Assembly (NCBI GenBank): GCA_900548265.1
Contig: URKG01000003.1
Span: 1-64,000 of the forward strand
Direction: 5' to 3'
Source: an uncultured Collinsella sp.
Lineage (GTDB): Bacteria > Actinomycetota > Coriobacteriia > Coriobacteriales > Coriobacteriaceae
DNA length: 64,000 nt
Shown: positions 16,041 through 25,208 of the stretch, in pieces
How positions within the stretch are numbered: the stretch's first letter is position 1
How the letters are laid out: every line of letters begins with the position of its first letter
Program-made: the position numbers and the translations under genes
The notes under the pieces: model-generated
Databases searched by the model: none
What the model was told of the DNA's origin: nothing
Seen by the model: only the letters and a program-made list of their open reading frames with translations

Positions 16041-19000
16041 CTACCGACGTTTGGTGAACACGAACACGCCGACGATGGCGAGACCGATGACGCCGGCGGC
16101 AACGCCAACAATGGCGAGCGGGTTGGTGCCAGTCTCCTGCTCGGAAGCACTAGAGGACTTCTTAGCAGTGGTCGTGGAAGCAGCACCCGTATCGGACTTC
16201 TTGTCGGACTTGTTGTCCTTCTTGTCAGACTTCTTCTCATCCTTCTTGTCGGACTTGTTTTCCTTGGTCTCGGCCTTGGTCGACACCGTCGTCTTGGTCG
16301 TCGGCTTATGACCCGGGGCGACAGCGCCGCCCTTCGAGCCGGAGCCGGAACCCGTGCCAGTGCCAGCGCCAGTGCCGGAACCAGTACCGGTACCAGAACC
16401 GCCGCCGCCATTCGAACCTGCGCCGCCATTACCGCCAGGGTTAACGGCATTCTTGGTCCACTTGGCATACAGCGTCAGATCGGCCGTCACCGGCGTGGCG
16501 AAGTCATACGCCCGCGTGCAGGCTTCATCGGTATACCAACCGCCGAAAGTGTAGCCATCGCGCGTCGGATCGGCCGGCTTGACCAGCTTGCCATCGGCCG
16601 TGGCAACAAACTTAGTGTCGCAAGCAGACCCGCCGTTGGAATTAAAGGCAACCGTCCAAGACTCAACGGCCCCAAGCTTGAACAGCGTGCCCGAGTCATT
16701 GATGTAGTACAGGTTGCCAGATGCATCGGCAATGACCGGAGAGTCACAGTACTGGTAATGGCCAGCCGCATCATAAATCTGCGTCGCCTCTGCATCGCCG
16801 AGCGTATAGCGATACACCCCACCACCAGCAGAGTAGCTGACGTAGTCCTTGCTATCCGCGCTATTAACGGTGAAGTACACATAGGTCTTGCCGCCCTGAA
16901 CACTCACCAGCGGAGTAGCAGCAATACCGTTAAATCCGGCCGGTAGCTCTTTACCGTCAGCAGCGGTGACCATCGTGGTCTTACCAGTCTTCAGATTATA
17001 GAGAACCAGAGCAGATCCAGTAGCCGTCTGCCCACCGACAATCAAGTTGTCGCCAGACATCGCCGGGGCGCTCATGTTATTCGTAAGACCCAGGTCGACC
17101 GTCTTCTGCTCGCTCAGCACGCCCTTCGCCGAAAGCGAAATCACATGGAGCTTTCCGTCGTGCGTCATCTGATAGAAGGTCGAGCCATTGGACGGATCGG
17201 CGACGCAGTCAGCGTTCGCAAGGGTGCCGAGCTTCATGGTCGAAACGACATCGCCCGTTGCCTTATCAATGCACTTAAGCGTACCTGCGCTCGTGGGGAC
17301 GATGGCGTACTTATCCGTCAGGGCAGCGCCAGTCCAATAATAGCCCTCAGCTGCGTCGATGTTCTGCCAAGAGACTTCGCCTGTGGTGATCTTGATGCGC
17401 GTAAAGGAACCGTTGACGTATTTCTTCCCATCAGCCGTACCTACATAGACGTACTCGCCGTCCGAAACGACGGTGCAGGAGCTCTGCGTCAAGTCCGTCA
17501 AACCAGGCGTCAGCCACTTGCAGATCAGCTTGTCTGCAGTAATCGCCTGGACCGCACCGCCGTTGAGCGGAACGATGATAAGGCCGTTGGTATAGATCGG
17601 ACGGGAGGTATAGCTCACCTTGGAGGCAAGCGGCGCAGAGGCAACCTTTTTGCCCGTGGACGAATCGATCTTAATGAGCTCGTTCTCGGTCGCGATGTAC
17701 ACAAAGCCGTTGGCGATGACAGGTTCGCTGCAGTTGGCATACTGCTGACCAGACTCGGCCTTCCAATCGAAGGCCCACTTAAGACCGGAAGCCTGCGCAG
17801 GCGTCTTGGCATCCGTTACGGTCGAACCGTTGCCACTGTTGCCGTAGCCGGCCCACTCGGCATCCCAATCAGGAGTCGTCGCGCTCGGATCCACGACAAT
17901 CTTGTCGGGATCGGGCATGGGCGAATTATCGGTGGTATAGGCAAGCGTGACCTTATCGCCGCTCTTGAGCGTAATCTGATTGGCGCAGAGTAAGGAGGGC
18001 TCTCCGTTGATATACAGATGCCAATATTTATTGGTCGCAGCATCCCAACCATACGGCTTGTGATCGAACGGCGAAGTAATGGAATTCAGGAACCAGTACT
18101 CACCACTCTGGGAGCCGTTGTACGCAACGCCCTTGGCCTTCAGAACTGCCTCAATAAGGTTCTGGGCCGTGGAGCCTTCGGGCAGAGAAACATTGCTTGC
18201 CGTGCCCCAACGCGTATTGTTCCCGTTGACATCGGGACCGATAACATCGGCGGATCCAAGCACCTGACCGGGGAGGACATCGGCGTCAGCACCATACATA
18301 AAGGTGACGGCGTCACCCTCCTGGAGCTTGTAGGCACCGGCGCCAACGTCGGCGAACTTGCCATTTACGTAGAAGCGCCAATAGCTCTTGGTCGCAGCAT
18401 CCCAGCCATAGGACTTACCATCAAACGGCGAAGTAATGCCGTTGAGGAACCAGCCCCAAGACGATTCGCCAGCATCGAGAGTAAGGCCGGTCTGCTCAAG
18501 GAGATCCTTGGCAGTAGAGCCTGCCTTGAGACTCGTCTGGCCCGTCGAAGCCCAAATCTGCTGCTTGCCGTCCTTGTCCTTACCAAGCACCTGAACGGAA
18601 GCATGAACGGAATCAGAGGGCAGCTGGTCGCCCCAGCCACCGTAGAACCACGTGACGGTATCGCCAACATGGATGGTGACATTGTCCGCCGTATAGTCAC
18701 TCGACTTGCCGTTGATGAACAGCTGCCAATAGGTCGAATAATCTTGGGGCGTACCCAGTTCAACACCGTTGTACTTAAGGCTCAGAATGAAGGAGCCCGC
18801 AGCAACGGCGTCGATGCCATTCGCCTCAAGCGCGACCTTCGTAAGGTCAAGTGCGCTCGAGCCGGACGTCACCACATACTGCGCGTTATCGACCCAGGTC
18901 TGAGTCTTGCCCTGGGCATCGCGACCAATGACGGTCACATTTGCGGCAACCTGGTCCTTAACGACAGGGGACGAGCTACCAGCCGTATAGGCAAACTCAA

Positions 19001-19754
19001 TCTTCTGCCCCTGGGTGAGCTTGACGCTGCTCGCGCCAACCGAGGAAGACGCGCCGTCGACGAACAGCTGCCAGTAGGCATAGGTCGTCGGATCGTAGGC
19101 AAGCGTGCGGCCATCGCTCGGGGATGTGATGCTTTCGAGGTAGAAACCGTATGCCGTGTTCGGATCGTACTTCGCCTTGAAGCCCGTCTTCTCCTGCAGC
19201 TTAATGAAGGCATCCGCAGCCGTCGCGCCCTCGTCGAGCTTGAGCTGCGTAGGTGCCACCCAGGTCTGAGCCTTGCCGTCAGCATCGGTGCCGATAATCG
19301 AGAACGAGACCTCGACCTGCTTCTTGGCAACATCGCCGGTTTCTGTCGGGTTCTCTGTCTGAACGGCAGCCGCGGCGGCAGATCCCACTTGGCCAGCGGA
19401 TGCCGTCGAAGACTGCTCGCTCGTGGCAGGGCTCTCCCCCGTCGCCGAGCCTTCGTCGCCAGTTGCTGCCTCTGTTGTGGCTGCACTAGCTGCAGGCGCG
19501 CCCTCGGAATCCGAAACCTCGGCGCCGCTCTGCTCAGCGGTACCGCCCGCAAGCGCTGCGTCCTCGCCCGGCGTCGCAGTCTGAGCCACAGCCTCGGCAA
19601 TGCCCTCGGCGCCCTCGGCCCACAGCTGAGCCGGTGTGGTGCCAAAGGCCATCGCGAAGGCCAGGAATGCCACCAGGCCGCGCTTGGCTACGCCGCGCGC
19701 AATTGCGCCACGGCGATGCGAGACGCGCTGGCGCTCGTCCTCAAACATATCCAT
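16041..19754 (-). CDS. Large surface protein: four DUF4430 domains, beta-propeller, InlB-type repeat, C-terminal anchor
   Basis: The 1237-residue protein has a basic N-terminus and a Sec-type signal near residues 21-45 (AFLAFAMAFGTTPAQLWA). An Ala/Glu/Ser/Thr-rich linker follows to about 140. Four DUF4430 (transcobalamin C-domain-like) repeats span about 146-600, each with a W-rich core (AYWQLFVDG, TYWQLFING, SYWRFYVNG, KYWHLYING). A PQQ-like beta-propeller region covers about 610-1010, with strands such as GFVYIATENELIKID, and an InlB-type repeat (FGGWYTDEAC...LTLYAKW) lies near 1070. A Gly/Ser/Thr linker leads to a final hydrophobic helix and KRR. No exact LPxTG is present (EQETG precedes the helix). 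The ATG follows TAGGAG by five bases; an earlier ATG at 19835 behind GGAAGGGGG is possible. Confidence 0.85.
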   Translation of the reverse strand: MDMFEDERQRVSHRRGAIARGVAKRGLVAFLAFAMAFGTTPAQLWAEGAEGIAEAVAQTATPGEDAALAGGTAEQSGAEVSDSEGAPAASAATTEAATGDEGSATGESPATSEQSSTASAGQVGSAAAAAVQTENPTETGDVAKKQVEVSFSIIGTDADGKAQTWVAPTQLKLDEGATAADAFIKLQEKTGFKAKYDPNTAYGFYLESITSPSDGRTLAYDPTTYAYWQLFVDGASSSVGASSVKLTQGQKIEFAYTAGSSSPVVKDQVAANVTVIGRDAQGKTQTWVDNAQYVVTSGSSALDLTKVALEANGIDAVAAGSFILSLKYNGVELGTPQDYSTYWQLFINGKSSDYTADNVTIHVGDTVTWFYGGWGDQLPSDSVHASVQVLGKDKDGKQQIWASTGQTSLKAGSTAKDLLEQTGLTLDAGESSWGWFLNGITSPFDGKSYGWDAATKSYWRFYVNGKFADVGAGAYKLQEGDAVTFMYGADADVLPGQVLGSADVIGPDVNGNNTRWGTASNVSLPEGSTAQNLIEAVLKAKGVAYNGSQSGEYWFLNSITSPFDHKPYGWDAATNKYWHLYINGEPSLLCANQITLKSGDKVTLAYTTDNSPMPDPDKIVVDPSATTPDWDAEWAGYGNSGNGSTVTDAKTPAQASGLKWAFDWKAESGQQYANCSEPVIANGFVYIATENELIKIDSSTGKKVASAPLASKVSYTSRPIYTNGLIIVPLNGGAVQAITADKLICKWLTPGLTDLTQSSCTVVSDGEYVYVGTADGKKYVNGSFTRIKITTGEVSWQNIDAAEGYYWTGAALTDKYAIVPTSAGTLKCIDKATGDVVSTMKLGTLANADCVADPSNGSTFYQMTHDGKLHVISLSAKGVLSEQKTVDLGLTNNMSAPAMSGDNLIVGGQTATGSALVLYNLKTGKTTMVTAADGKELPAGFNGIAATPLVSVQGGKTYVYFTVNSADSKDYVSYSAGGGVYRYTLGDAEATQIYDAAGHYQYCDSPVIADASGNLYYINDSGTLFKLGAVESWTVAFNSNGGSACDTKFVATADGKLVKPADPTRDGYTFGGWYTDEACTRAYDFATPVTADLTLYAKWTKNAVNPGGNGGAGSNGGGGSGTGTGSGTGAGTGTGSGSGSKGGAVAPGHKPTTKTTVSTKAETKENKSDKKDEKKSDKKDNKSDKKSDTGAASTTTAKKSSSASEQETGTNPLAIVGVAAGVIGLAIVGVFVFTKRR

Positions 19755-19864
19755 TTGTCTCCTACTGTCTGCACTTGGAGCGTTGCCTTGAGACTGCCCC
19801 ACGTCATCGCGCATGTTGCGCTCGAGTTCCCCCATCGGGGTCCCCCTTCCCTCCAGAGCCCTAT

Positions 19865-20070
19865 GCACACCGGCGGCAAAAGCCGCAGCCGCATGCAAGA
19901 CGGGAGGCGATCCGACTTAACCTTAACGACTCGGGCACGTCGTCCGATCTGCGACGCGAGCATCCCGAGCCAAGAGGAATTACGGTTACTGGTACAGCTG
20001 GGGACTTGCACCCCGATTCTCCCAAATGCGCAGGATAACCGCGCATTCGTGCGTCTCCGCACCACCATCT
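19865..20070 (-). ncRNA. Cobalamin riboswitch upstream of the DUF4430 operon
   Basis: Read on the minus strand, 20023-19980 has the cobalamin-riboswitch core: GGGAGAATCGGGGTGCAAGT, then CCCCAGCTGTACC and AGTAACCGTAA. This matches the family's GGGAA...GGTGCAAATCC...CTGT...GTAA pattern. The B12 box follows at 19918-19899 (AAGTCGGATCGCCTCCCGTC; family AGTCnGGAnnCCTGCC). After it, a GC-rich hairpin (GCGGC TTTT GCCGC, about 19869-19882) can act as the expression platform, upstream of both possible starts of the large surface protein. Pairing of every helix was not computed. Ligand type (adenosyl- or other cobalamin) is not determined. Confidence 0.82.
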
Positions 20071-20185
20071 AGGCCATCGATTATTACCGTCAAAATGGTA
20101 TCACGCAAAAGGGCCTCGCACGCAGGCGAAGCCCAAGGTAAAAGCTATTGTTTGCGATAGGAAAATGCGGTGACGGCCGCAGCCT

Positions 20186-21949
20186 CTAGTGCTTGCCGCC
20201 GTGACTGTTGAGCCAGATATTGCGGCCCAACATAAGCGCCAGCACCAGCGCGCTCACGTAGCCCATAAAGCCAATGACCGGGATACCAAACACAACCGGC
20301 TCGATGCGCGCGTAGTACACCACCGACGAACCGATAAACAGACCGGCGATCACAATTGCCATCGACATGCGGTCGATAATCCCACCTAGCTGTCGCAGCG
20401 CCTTATCGCTGCTCATGATCTGCGTGTTCACCTTAAGCTGGCCGCGCGTAAGCATACGCGAAGCCAAGCCCAGATACTCGGCCGCCTCGAGCGAGCCCTT
20501 CGCCGCGCGATAACTGCTCGCTGCAAAGTCGCGGCTCATCTCGCGCATGCGCGCATAGGTGCTTTTCTCGTTTTTAATATGCGTCTGGATGATTTGGATC
20601 ATGTTGACGTTGGGCATGTACTCGGTCAACAGGCCCTCGAGCGTCACCATGCCGCGGGCGAACATCGTCACCACGCTCGGCAGCTCAACGTCATTTTTGC
20701 GCGCGAGGTTTAACAGCGAGGTCAAAAACTCGCCGATATCCAGGTCTTTAAGGTCGAGCCCGGCAAAGTCGGCAACAATAAAGTCCAAGTCGGACAAAAA
20801 GGCCGAATGGTCAAGCTCGGCCGAATCGCCGCGCGTCACGGCAAAGCGCATGAGCGAATCCTTGAGCTTTGGCACGTCGCCCTCGGCCACGGCAAAGATC
20901 ATATCCTTGACGATGCCACGGTCGTGGCTCGACATGCGTCCGACCATGCCCAAGTCGATAAAGTAGACAATTCCGTCTTTGAGGATGATGTTTCCCGCAT
21001 GCGGGTCGGCATGGAAAAAGCCGTCGTCGAGCACCTGCGTCGAATAGTCCTCGACGATTGCGGCACCGATCTTTTCCAAGTCATAGCCCTCGGCCACTAA
21101 GCGTTCAGGATCGGCGATCGAAATGCCGTCGACGTAATCCATGACCACCACGTGCTCGGTGCACAGGTCCAGATAGGATTTAGGGCACGTCACGCCATGA
21201 ACGCTCTTATGGAACTCGTAGAAGTCGTTGAGGTTTTTGGCCTCGGCCAAAAAGTTGGTCTCCTCGCGAAACGAGGTCCACAGCTCCTCGACTACGCCGT
21301 GCAGGTCAACGAATTGATCGGTATTGACGAACTTGGAAACGATACGCACCACCGAGCGGATGATATCGATGTCCTGTGCCATAACCTGCTGCGCACCGGG
21401 GCGCTGCACCTTGACGGCCACGTCCTCGCCCGTCACCAGACGAGCGCGGTGCACCTGCGCGAGCGATGCGCTACCAAGCGGATTGGGGTCGATCGCATCG
21501 AACATCTCCCCCAGGCGCAGGCCGTATTCCTCTTCCAAGCAGCGGAGCACTACCTCGTACGGCACCGGCTCCACGTCGGAGCGCAAGCGGCGCAGCTCAT
21601 CGCAAAAGCGTTGCGGCAGAATCTCGGACCGGTTGGCCAGAATCTGCCCCATCTTGACGAACATGGGGCCGAGTTCCTCGAGCAGGCGGCGCAAACGAAC
21701 CGGCGTGAGGTTATCCCACACGCGGTACTTTTTAACCAGGCGAACAATCTGCCCGATACGCTCGCGGCGACCCGCCGGCGTGAGCTGGTATTCCTCGTCC
21801 GGCGCCATCGCGTCGGGCTCCTCGGGCACCATATCGACAGCGCGCGGCTTCTTGCGAGCGCCCGAGACGGCGGCGTCGACCTCATCGACAACCGCCGCCT
21901 CGTCACCCAGGGGATCTAGTTTGTTGTAATCGGTGGTGGAATCTGCCAT
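20186..21949 (-). CDS. ABC1/UbiB-family atypical kinase
   Basis: The 587-residue protein belongs to the AarF/UbiB/ABC1 atypical kinase family, linked elsewhere to isoprenoid lipid and quinone homeostasis. Visible motifs are the KxGQ-like KMGQILANRSEILPQ near residue 110, the Ala-rich ASLAQVHRA loop near 175, the VAVKVQRPG lysine near 188, the catalytic loop HADPHAGNIIL near 315, and IDLGMVG (metal Asp) near 331. Two C-terminal membrane helices follow. It starts eight bases after the stop of the small helical protein gene upstream, without a strong ribosome site, suggesting translational coupling. No ubiquinone genes are nearby, so the substrate is open. Confidence 0.88.
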   Translation of the reverse strand: MADSTTDYNKLDPLGDEAAVVDEVDAAVSGARKKPRAVDMVPEEPDAMAPDEEYQLTPAGRRERIGQIVRLVKKYRVWDNLTPVRLRRLLEELGPMFVKMGQILANRSEILPQRFCDELRRLRSDVEPVPYEVVLRCLEEEYGLRLGEMFDAIDPNPLGSASLAQVHRARLVTGEDVAVKVQRPGAQQVMAQDIDIIRSVVRIVSKFVNTDQFVDLHGVVEELWTSFREETNFLAEAKNLNDFYEFHKSVHGVTCPKSYLDLCTEHVVVMDYVDGISIADPERLVAEGYDLEKIGAAIVEDYSTQVLDDGFFHADPHAGNIILKDGIVYFIDLGMVGRMSSHDRGIVKDMIFAVAEGDVPKLKDSLMRFAVTRGDSAELDHSAFLSDLDFIVADFAGLDLKDLDIGEFLTSLLNLARKNDVELPSVVTMFARGMVTLEGLLTEYMPNVNMIQIIQTHIKNEKSTYARMREMSRDFAASSYRAAKGSLEAAEYLGLASRMLTRGQLKVNTQIMSSDKALRQLGGIIDRMSMAIVIAGLFIGSSVVYYARIEPVVFGIPVIGFMGYVSALVLALMLGRNIWLNSHGGKH

Positions 21950-21957
21950 CTGCGCTG

Positions 21958-22374
21958 CTACTCGGCCTCTTCGGTATCCTTCGCATCGTCGGGCTCAACG
22001 GACTCGACGGGCACCGAGGTCACGTTGTCCTCGACCGAATCGACGATGTCGCGCACGTGGGCCAGGAAGGCCGTGCGCTCGGACGCGGTCATAACGCGGA
22101 CGCGAGCAAGGATGAGCTCATCGAGCACGCGCTGGGCCGCGGTCTCGCCCTGCATGCCCAGACGCTCGGTCAGATCGGAGATGGTACCGCCGGCCTGCTC
22201 GAACATGTCGGACACACTGCGGGCGATATCGGGAGCGCCGGCGTCCTTGCGAACCTGCTCGCCCTTGGTATTAAGGTCGTCGAGAACCTTCTTGCCGCCT
22301 TCGACAGCAACGGCGGCAGCGCCAAAGCCCACGTTAATGGCGCCGTTAACAAGCTGATCGAGTTTCATAACCAT
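21958..22374 (-). CDS. Small helical, phasin-like protein
   Basis: The 138-residue protein starts MVMKLDQLVNGAINVGFG and is predominantly helical, with an amphipathic N-terminal half and an acidic tail (EPDDAKDTEEAE). Its pattern resembles phasin-like or PhaF-type helical proteins often found beside ABC1 kinases, but similarity is weak by eye. GGAG lies six bases before the chosen ATG. It sits directly upstream of the UbiB-family gene (8-base gap), so the two probably form one transcript. An accessory role for the kinase is an inference from position. Confidence 0.65.
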   Translation of the reverse strand: MVMKLDQLVNGAINVGFGAAAVAVEGGKKVLDDLNTKGEQVRKDAGAPDIARSVSDMFEQAGGTISDLTERLGMQGETAAQRVLDELILARVRVMTASERTAFLAHVRDIVDSVEDNVTSVPVESVEPDDAKDTEEAE

Positions 22375-22473
22375 GGTTGTCTCCAATCACAAACAACTGC
22401 ATTGGCGTTCTTGTACCCAAGATTGAGCGAAAGCGACAAAGCGTTTTAGCGCTATTCAATCGACGGGAAATCC

Positions 22474-23997
22474 CTACCTCACGTTGTCGTTCATCGCGAA
22501 AGAGTTCTTCATGGCGCAGCTCGTGGTGTAGAGCACCTTGCCCAACAGGGCATCGGTCTCCACGCGCACGAGCTCGGCAAAGGCCTCGTTGGCGCGGGCG
22601 AGCTCGGCAGGCACCTCGGCCTCGGGCAGCGCGGCTACGACAGCGTCAACGTCGTGAATCTGCTTGTGGCCCATGCCGCCGACCTTCTCCTGGTAGTCCT
22701 CCACAGCGCGGCCGCACTCATGGAAACGGACGTCAGCCAGGGCGCCGATCAGGCGGTTGGCCCAGTAGAAGTTTTCGGACGTCACGCGAGCCTGCGTGTC
22801 GGCATAGTACTCGGGCATGGTCTCGACGTTGGCGTACAGCGGAACCAGCGCGTTAAACGAGTTGGAGCCAAAGGCCATCCACTGCACGGCACGGTAGGCC
22901 GGCTGCGCATAGGGGCGCAGCTGCAGCACGGCGAGCTGGCTGTTGCGATTGATGCCGATGGGGCGATAGGCGCCGCGCGTGGCGGGCGTGCCCTTGCTGC
23001 CGTAACAGTCGTACTCCGTGCCCTGGTAGTGGCTCGAAAGCACGTACTTGATGTCCTCGATGGTCACCTTACGCTCGGGCACGCGGCTCCAGGGGATATC
23101 GTCGCTCTCGGGCGTGTAGTCGGCGTCGGGGCCGTCCCACACGTCGCCGGGGTTGAGGCAGCGCTGCATGTACCAGGCGCGCGGCGTGTTGTAGACGTGG
23201 TCGCTGTCGCTGTGCGAGCCAAAGGCCTCGCGCGGGTTAAAGACCGTTGCCGGGCCGTCACCCTCGACCCCCAGCGTCAGGTCCAGATGCCACTCGGCCA
23301 TCCAGGAACGCAGGTCGGCAGAGCACATGTGGTCGACCTGGGCGCCCTCGGCATCGTCCAGGTCAAAGCTGTCGATACCCAGCTGGTTGGGCATGGTCAC
23401 ATAGGCGTCATCGGGCACGCGCTTGGCAATCCAGTGGTGGCCACCGATAGTCTCGAGCCACCAAATCTCGTCCACATCACTAAAGGCGATGCCGTTGTTC
23501 TCGTAGGTACCGTAGCGCTCGAGCAGCTCGCCCAGGATGCGCACGCCGTCGCGGGCAGACTTGGCATACGGCAGCACCAGGGTCACCATGTCCTCCTCAC
23601 CCAGACCGCCGGGCTGCGCCGGAACATAGCCGTCCTCGCCCTCGTTGCCCTTGGCGGGCACGTAGCCCACGAGCGGATCGGCGCCGCGGACGCGCTCGTT
23701 GGTGGTGAGCGTCTCGGTTGCGGACATGCCAACATTGAGCTCGTTGAAACCGGCCTCGGCCCAAATGCCGTGACCGGGAACGACGTCGGGGACGCTCGTG
23801 TAGCGCATGGGGTTGTCGGGCAGCTCAACGGTCAGGTGGCTCAGGACGCTCGTGTAGACACGAGGCTGCTCGTCGGGATGTACCACGCGCATGCGCTTGG
23901 GCTCAAACACCCCGTTGGACGAGTCCTCGTTGCGGGCGACAAGCGTCGACCCGTCGTAGCTCGCGTTCTTACCAACCAAAATCGTTGTGCACGGCAT
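22474..23997 (-). CDS. pepD: C69-family dipeptidase (PepD-like)
   Basis: The 507-residue protein is an Ntn-hydrolase dipeptidase of peptidase family C69. The predicted nucleophile is the Cys at residue 3 (MPCTTILVGKNAS), followed by the family's GSTLVARNEDS segment. Downstream motifs include GHGIWAEAGFNELNVGMSAT near residue 75 and IWWLETIGGHHWIAKRVPDD near residue 160. No signal peptide is present, so it is either cytoplasmic or processed to expose Cys3. AAGGAGG lies six bases before this ATG; an ATG two codons earlier abuts it. The gene is monocistronic. Substrate range is unknown. Confidence 0.92.
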   Translation of the reverse strand: MPCTTILVGKNASYDGSTLVARNEDSSNGVFEPKRMRVVHPDEQPRVYTSVLSHLTVELPDNPMRYTSVPDVVPGHGIWAEAGFNELNVGMSATETLTTNERVRGADPLVGYVPAKGNEGEDGYVPAQPGGLGEEDMVTLVLPYAKSARDGVRILGELLERYGTYENNGIAFSDVDEIWWLETIGGHHWIAKRVPDDAYVTMPNQLGIDSFDLDDAEGAQVDHMCSADLRSWMAEWHLDLTLGVEGDGPATVFNPREAFGSHSDSDHVYNTPRAWYMQRCLNPGDVWDGPDADYTPESDDIPWSRVPERKVTIEDIKYVLSSHYQGTEYDCYGSKGTPATRGAYRPIGINRNSQLAVLQLRPYAQPAYRAVQWMAFGSNSFNALVPLYANVETMPEYYADTQARVTSENFYWANRLIGALADVRFHECGRAVEDYQEKVGGMGHKQIHDVDAVVAALPEAEVPAELARANEAFAELVRVETDALLGKVLYTTSCAMKNSFAMNDNVR

Positions 23998-24084
23998 GCG
24001 CATCCTCCTTGAGCGAAGAAATTAAATGGCAACAGTGTATCGCTTTGGCTCAAAAAGGGCGAAGCCACAGCTCCGGCAACCCCT

Positions 24085-24314
24085 GTGGTCAAAAAATGCC
24101 AAATATGAGTACTGTCACCAATTTAGTAGTAGCAAATTTCCTTGTAACGAGTGCCAGAAATCCCCATTTGTCCAAAAGCAAGACAACGTTATTCCCCATA
24201 GGTTCAATAAAATGGGCTCCCCAACGAGAATGAATATCGTTAGGGAGACCAAAAGACGTAAAACATATGTGACTATCTTGGCAACAGTACTCATATTTGG
24301 CGTTTTTTGACCAC
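24085..24314. mobile_element. MITE-like element with 35-bp terminal inverted repeats
   Basis: The left end (24085-24119) begins GTGGTCAAAAAATGCC and continues AAATATGAGTACTGT. The right end (24280-24314) is its complement with only three differences in 35 bases. The 230-bp element has no credible coding content and is more AT-rich than its neighbours. No target-site duplication is obvious. It occupies nearly all of the 350-base gap between pepD and folD and has the build of a non-autonomous transposon; the transposase source is not in the window. Confidence 0.7.
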
Positions 24315-24351
24315 GCGGTATATGGCTAACCCCTCAAACAGCCCAAAACGC

Positions 24352-25206
24352 CTATTTCGATGCGCACTCCGCCGCCTCAATCACGTGTTTGGCGAGAATC
24401 GCGGTAGTCACAGCCCCCACGCCGCCCGGCACGGGTGTGATGGCGTTAACGATCGGCTCTGCAGCATCAAAATCGACGTCGCCGACCAGCTTGCCGGCGG
24501 CCTCATCCCAGTTGATGCCCACATCGACGATCGTCTGGCCCTCGCGGACCGCATCCGCGCCAATCGTGCGTGCGCGTCCAACGGCCGCAACCACAATATC
24601 GGCAGAACGGCACTCGGCAGCCAAGTCGCGCGTATGCGTATGGCACGTCGTCACTGTGGCATTGCGAGCCGTAAGCATGGCGGCAACGGGACGGCCAATC
24701 ACCAGCGATCGACCGACGACCGCGACCTTGGCCCCATCCAGCTCAACGTCGTAATGGTCCAGCAACGCCAGCACGGCCTCGGCCGTGCAAGGAGCAAAGC
24801 CCTCGCCTCGCCCCGAGAGCGTGGTGAGCAGCGAGGCCGGCGTCATAGAGTCAACATCCTTGGCAGGATCGAGTGCCGCGGCAACTGCATCCTCGTCAAG
24901 CCCAGCGGGCAACGGACGAAACATCAGGCAGCCATGAACAGCGGGGTCGGCATTGATGTCCTCGATGGCCGCCAACAGCTCGTCCTGCGAAACATCGGAG
25001 GGAAGCAATACGCGGCGAGCCTCAATGCCAACCTTCTCGCAGCGCTTGAGGGCGCCACGCTCGTAGGATAGATCGTCCTCGCGCTCGCCCACGCGAACGA
25101 TGGCCAGCGTCGGCACGATGCCCCGTTCGCGCAGGGCGGCGCAGCGAGCAGCGAGTTCCTCAGTCAAAGCACGGGCAACGGGAGCACCCTTCAGCAGCTC
25201 TGCCAT
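24352..25206 (-). CDS. folD: Methylene-THF dehydrogenase/methenyl-THF cyclohydrolase FolD
   Basis: FolD interconverts methylene-THF, methenyl-THF and formyl-THF. The 284-residue product has the family's YERGALKRCEKVGI (catalytic Tyr/Lys region, usually YxxxKxK), the CLMFRPLPAGLDE segment (usually VQLPLP), PCTAEAVLALL, VVGRSLVIGRPVAAML (NADP-binding) and a C-terminal ITPVPGGVGAVTTAIL. The Rossmann and catalytic motifs are intact apart from these spelling changes. It begins two bases after the fchA stop codon, so translation is coupled. With fhs at 49.6 kb it supports one-carbon flux from formate. Confidence 0.93.
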   Translation of the reverse strand: MAELLKGAPVARALTEELAARCAALRERGIVPTLAIVRVGEREDDLSYERGALKRCEKVGIEARRVLLPSDVSQDELLAAIEDINADPAVHGCLMFRPLPAGLDEDAVAAALDPAKDVDSMTPASLLTTLSGRGEGFAPCTAEAVLALLDHYDVELDGAKVAVVGRSLVIGRPVAAMLTARNATVTTCHTHTRDLAAECRSADIVVAAVGRARTIGADAVREGQTIVDVGINWDEAAGKLVGDVDFDAAEPIVNAITPVPGGVGAVTTAILAKHVIEAAECASK

Positions 25207-25208
25207 GG

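Noticed and set aside
16041..16120. LPxTG sorting signal at the end of the large DUF4430 protein
   Set aside because: The segment before the final helix reads EQETGTNP; without Leu-Pro it is not a convincing sortase motif, so only membrane anchoring is claimed.
24026..24310. 94-codon plus-strand frame across the MITE-like element
   Set aside because: It spans the inverted repeats, has no ribosome site and no protein-like pattern.
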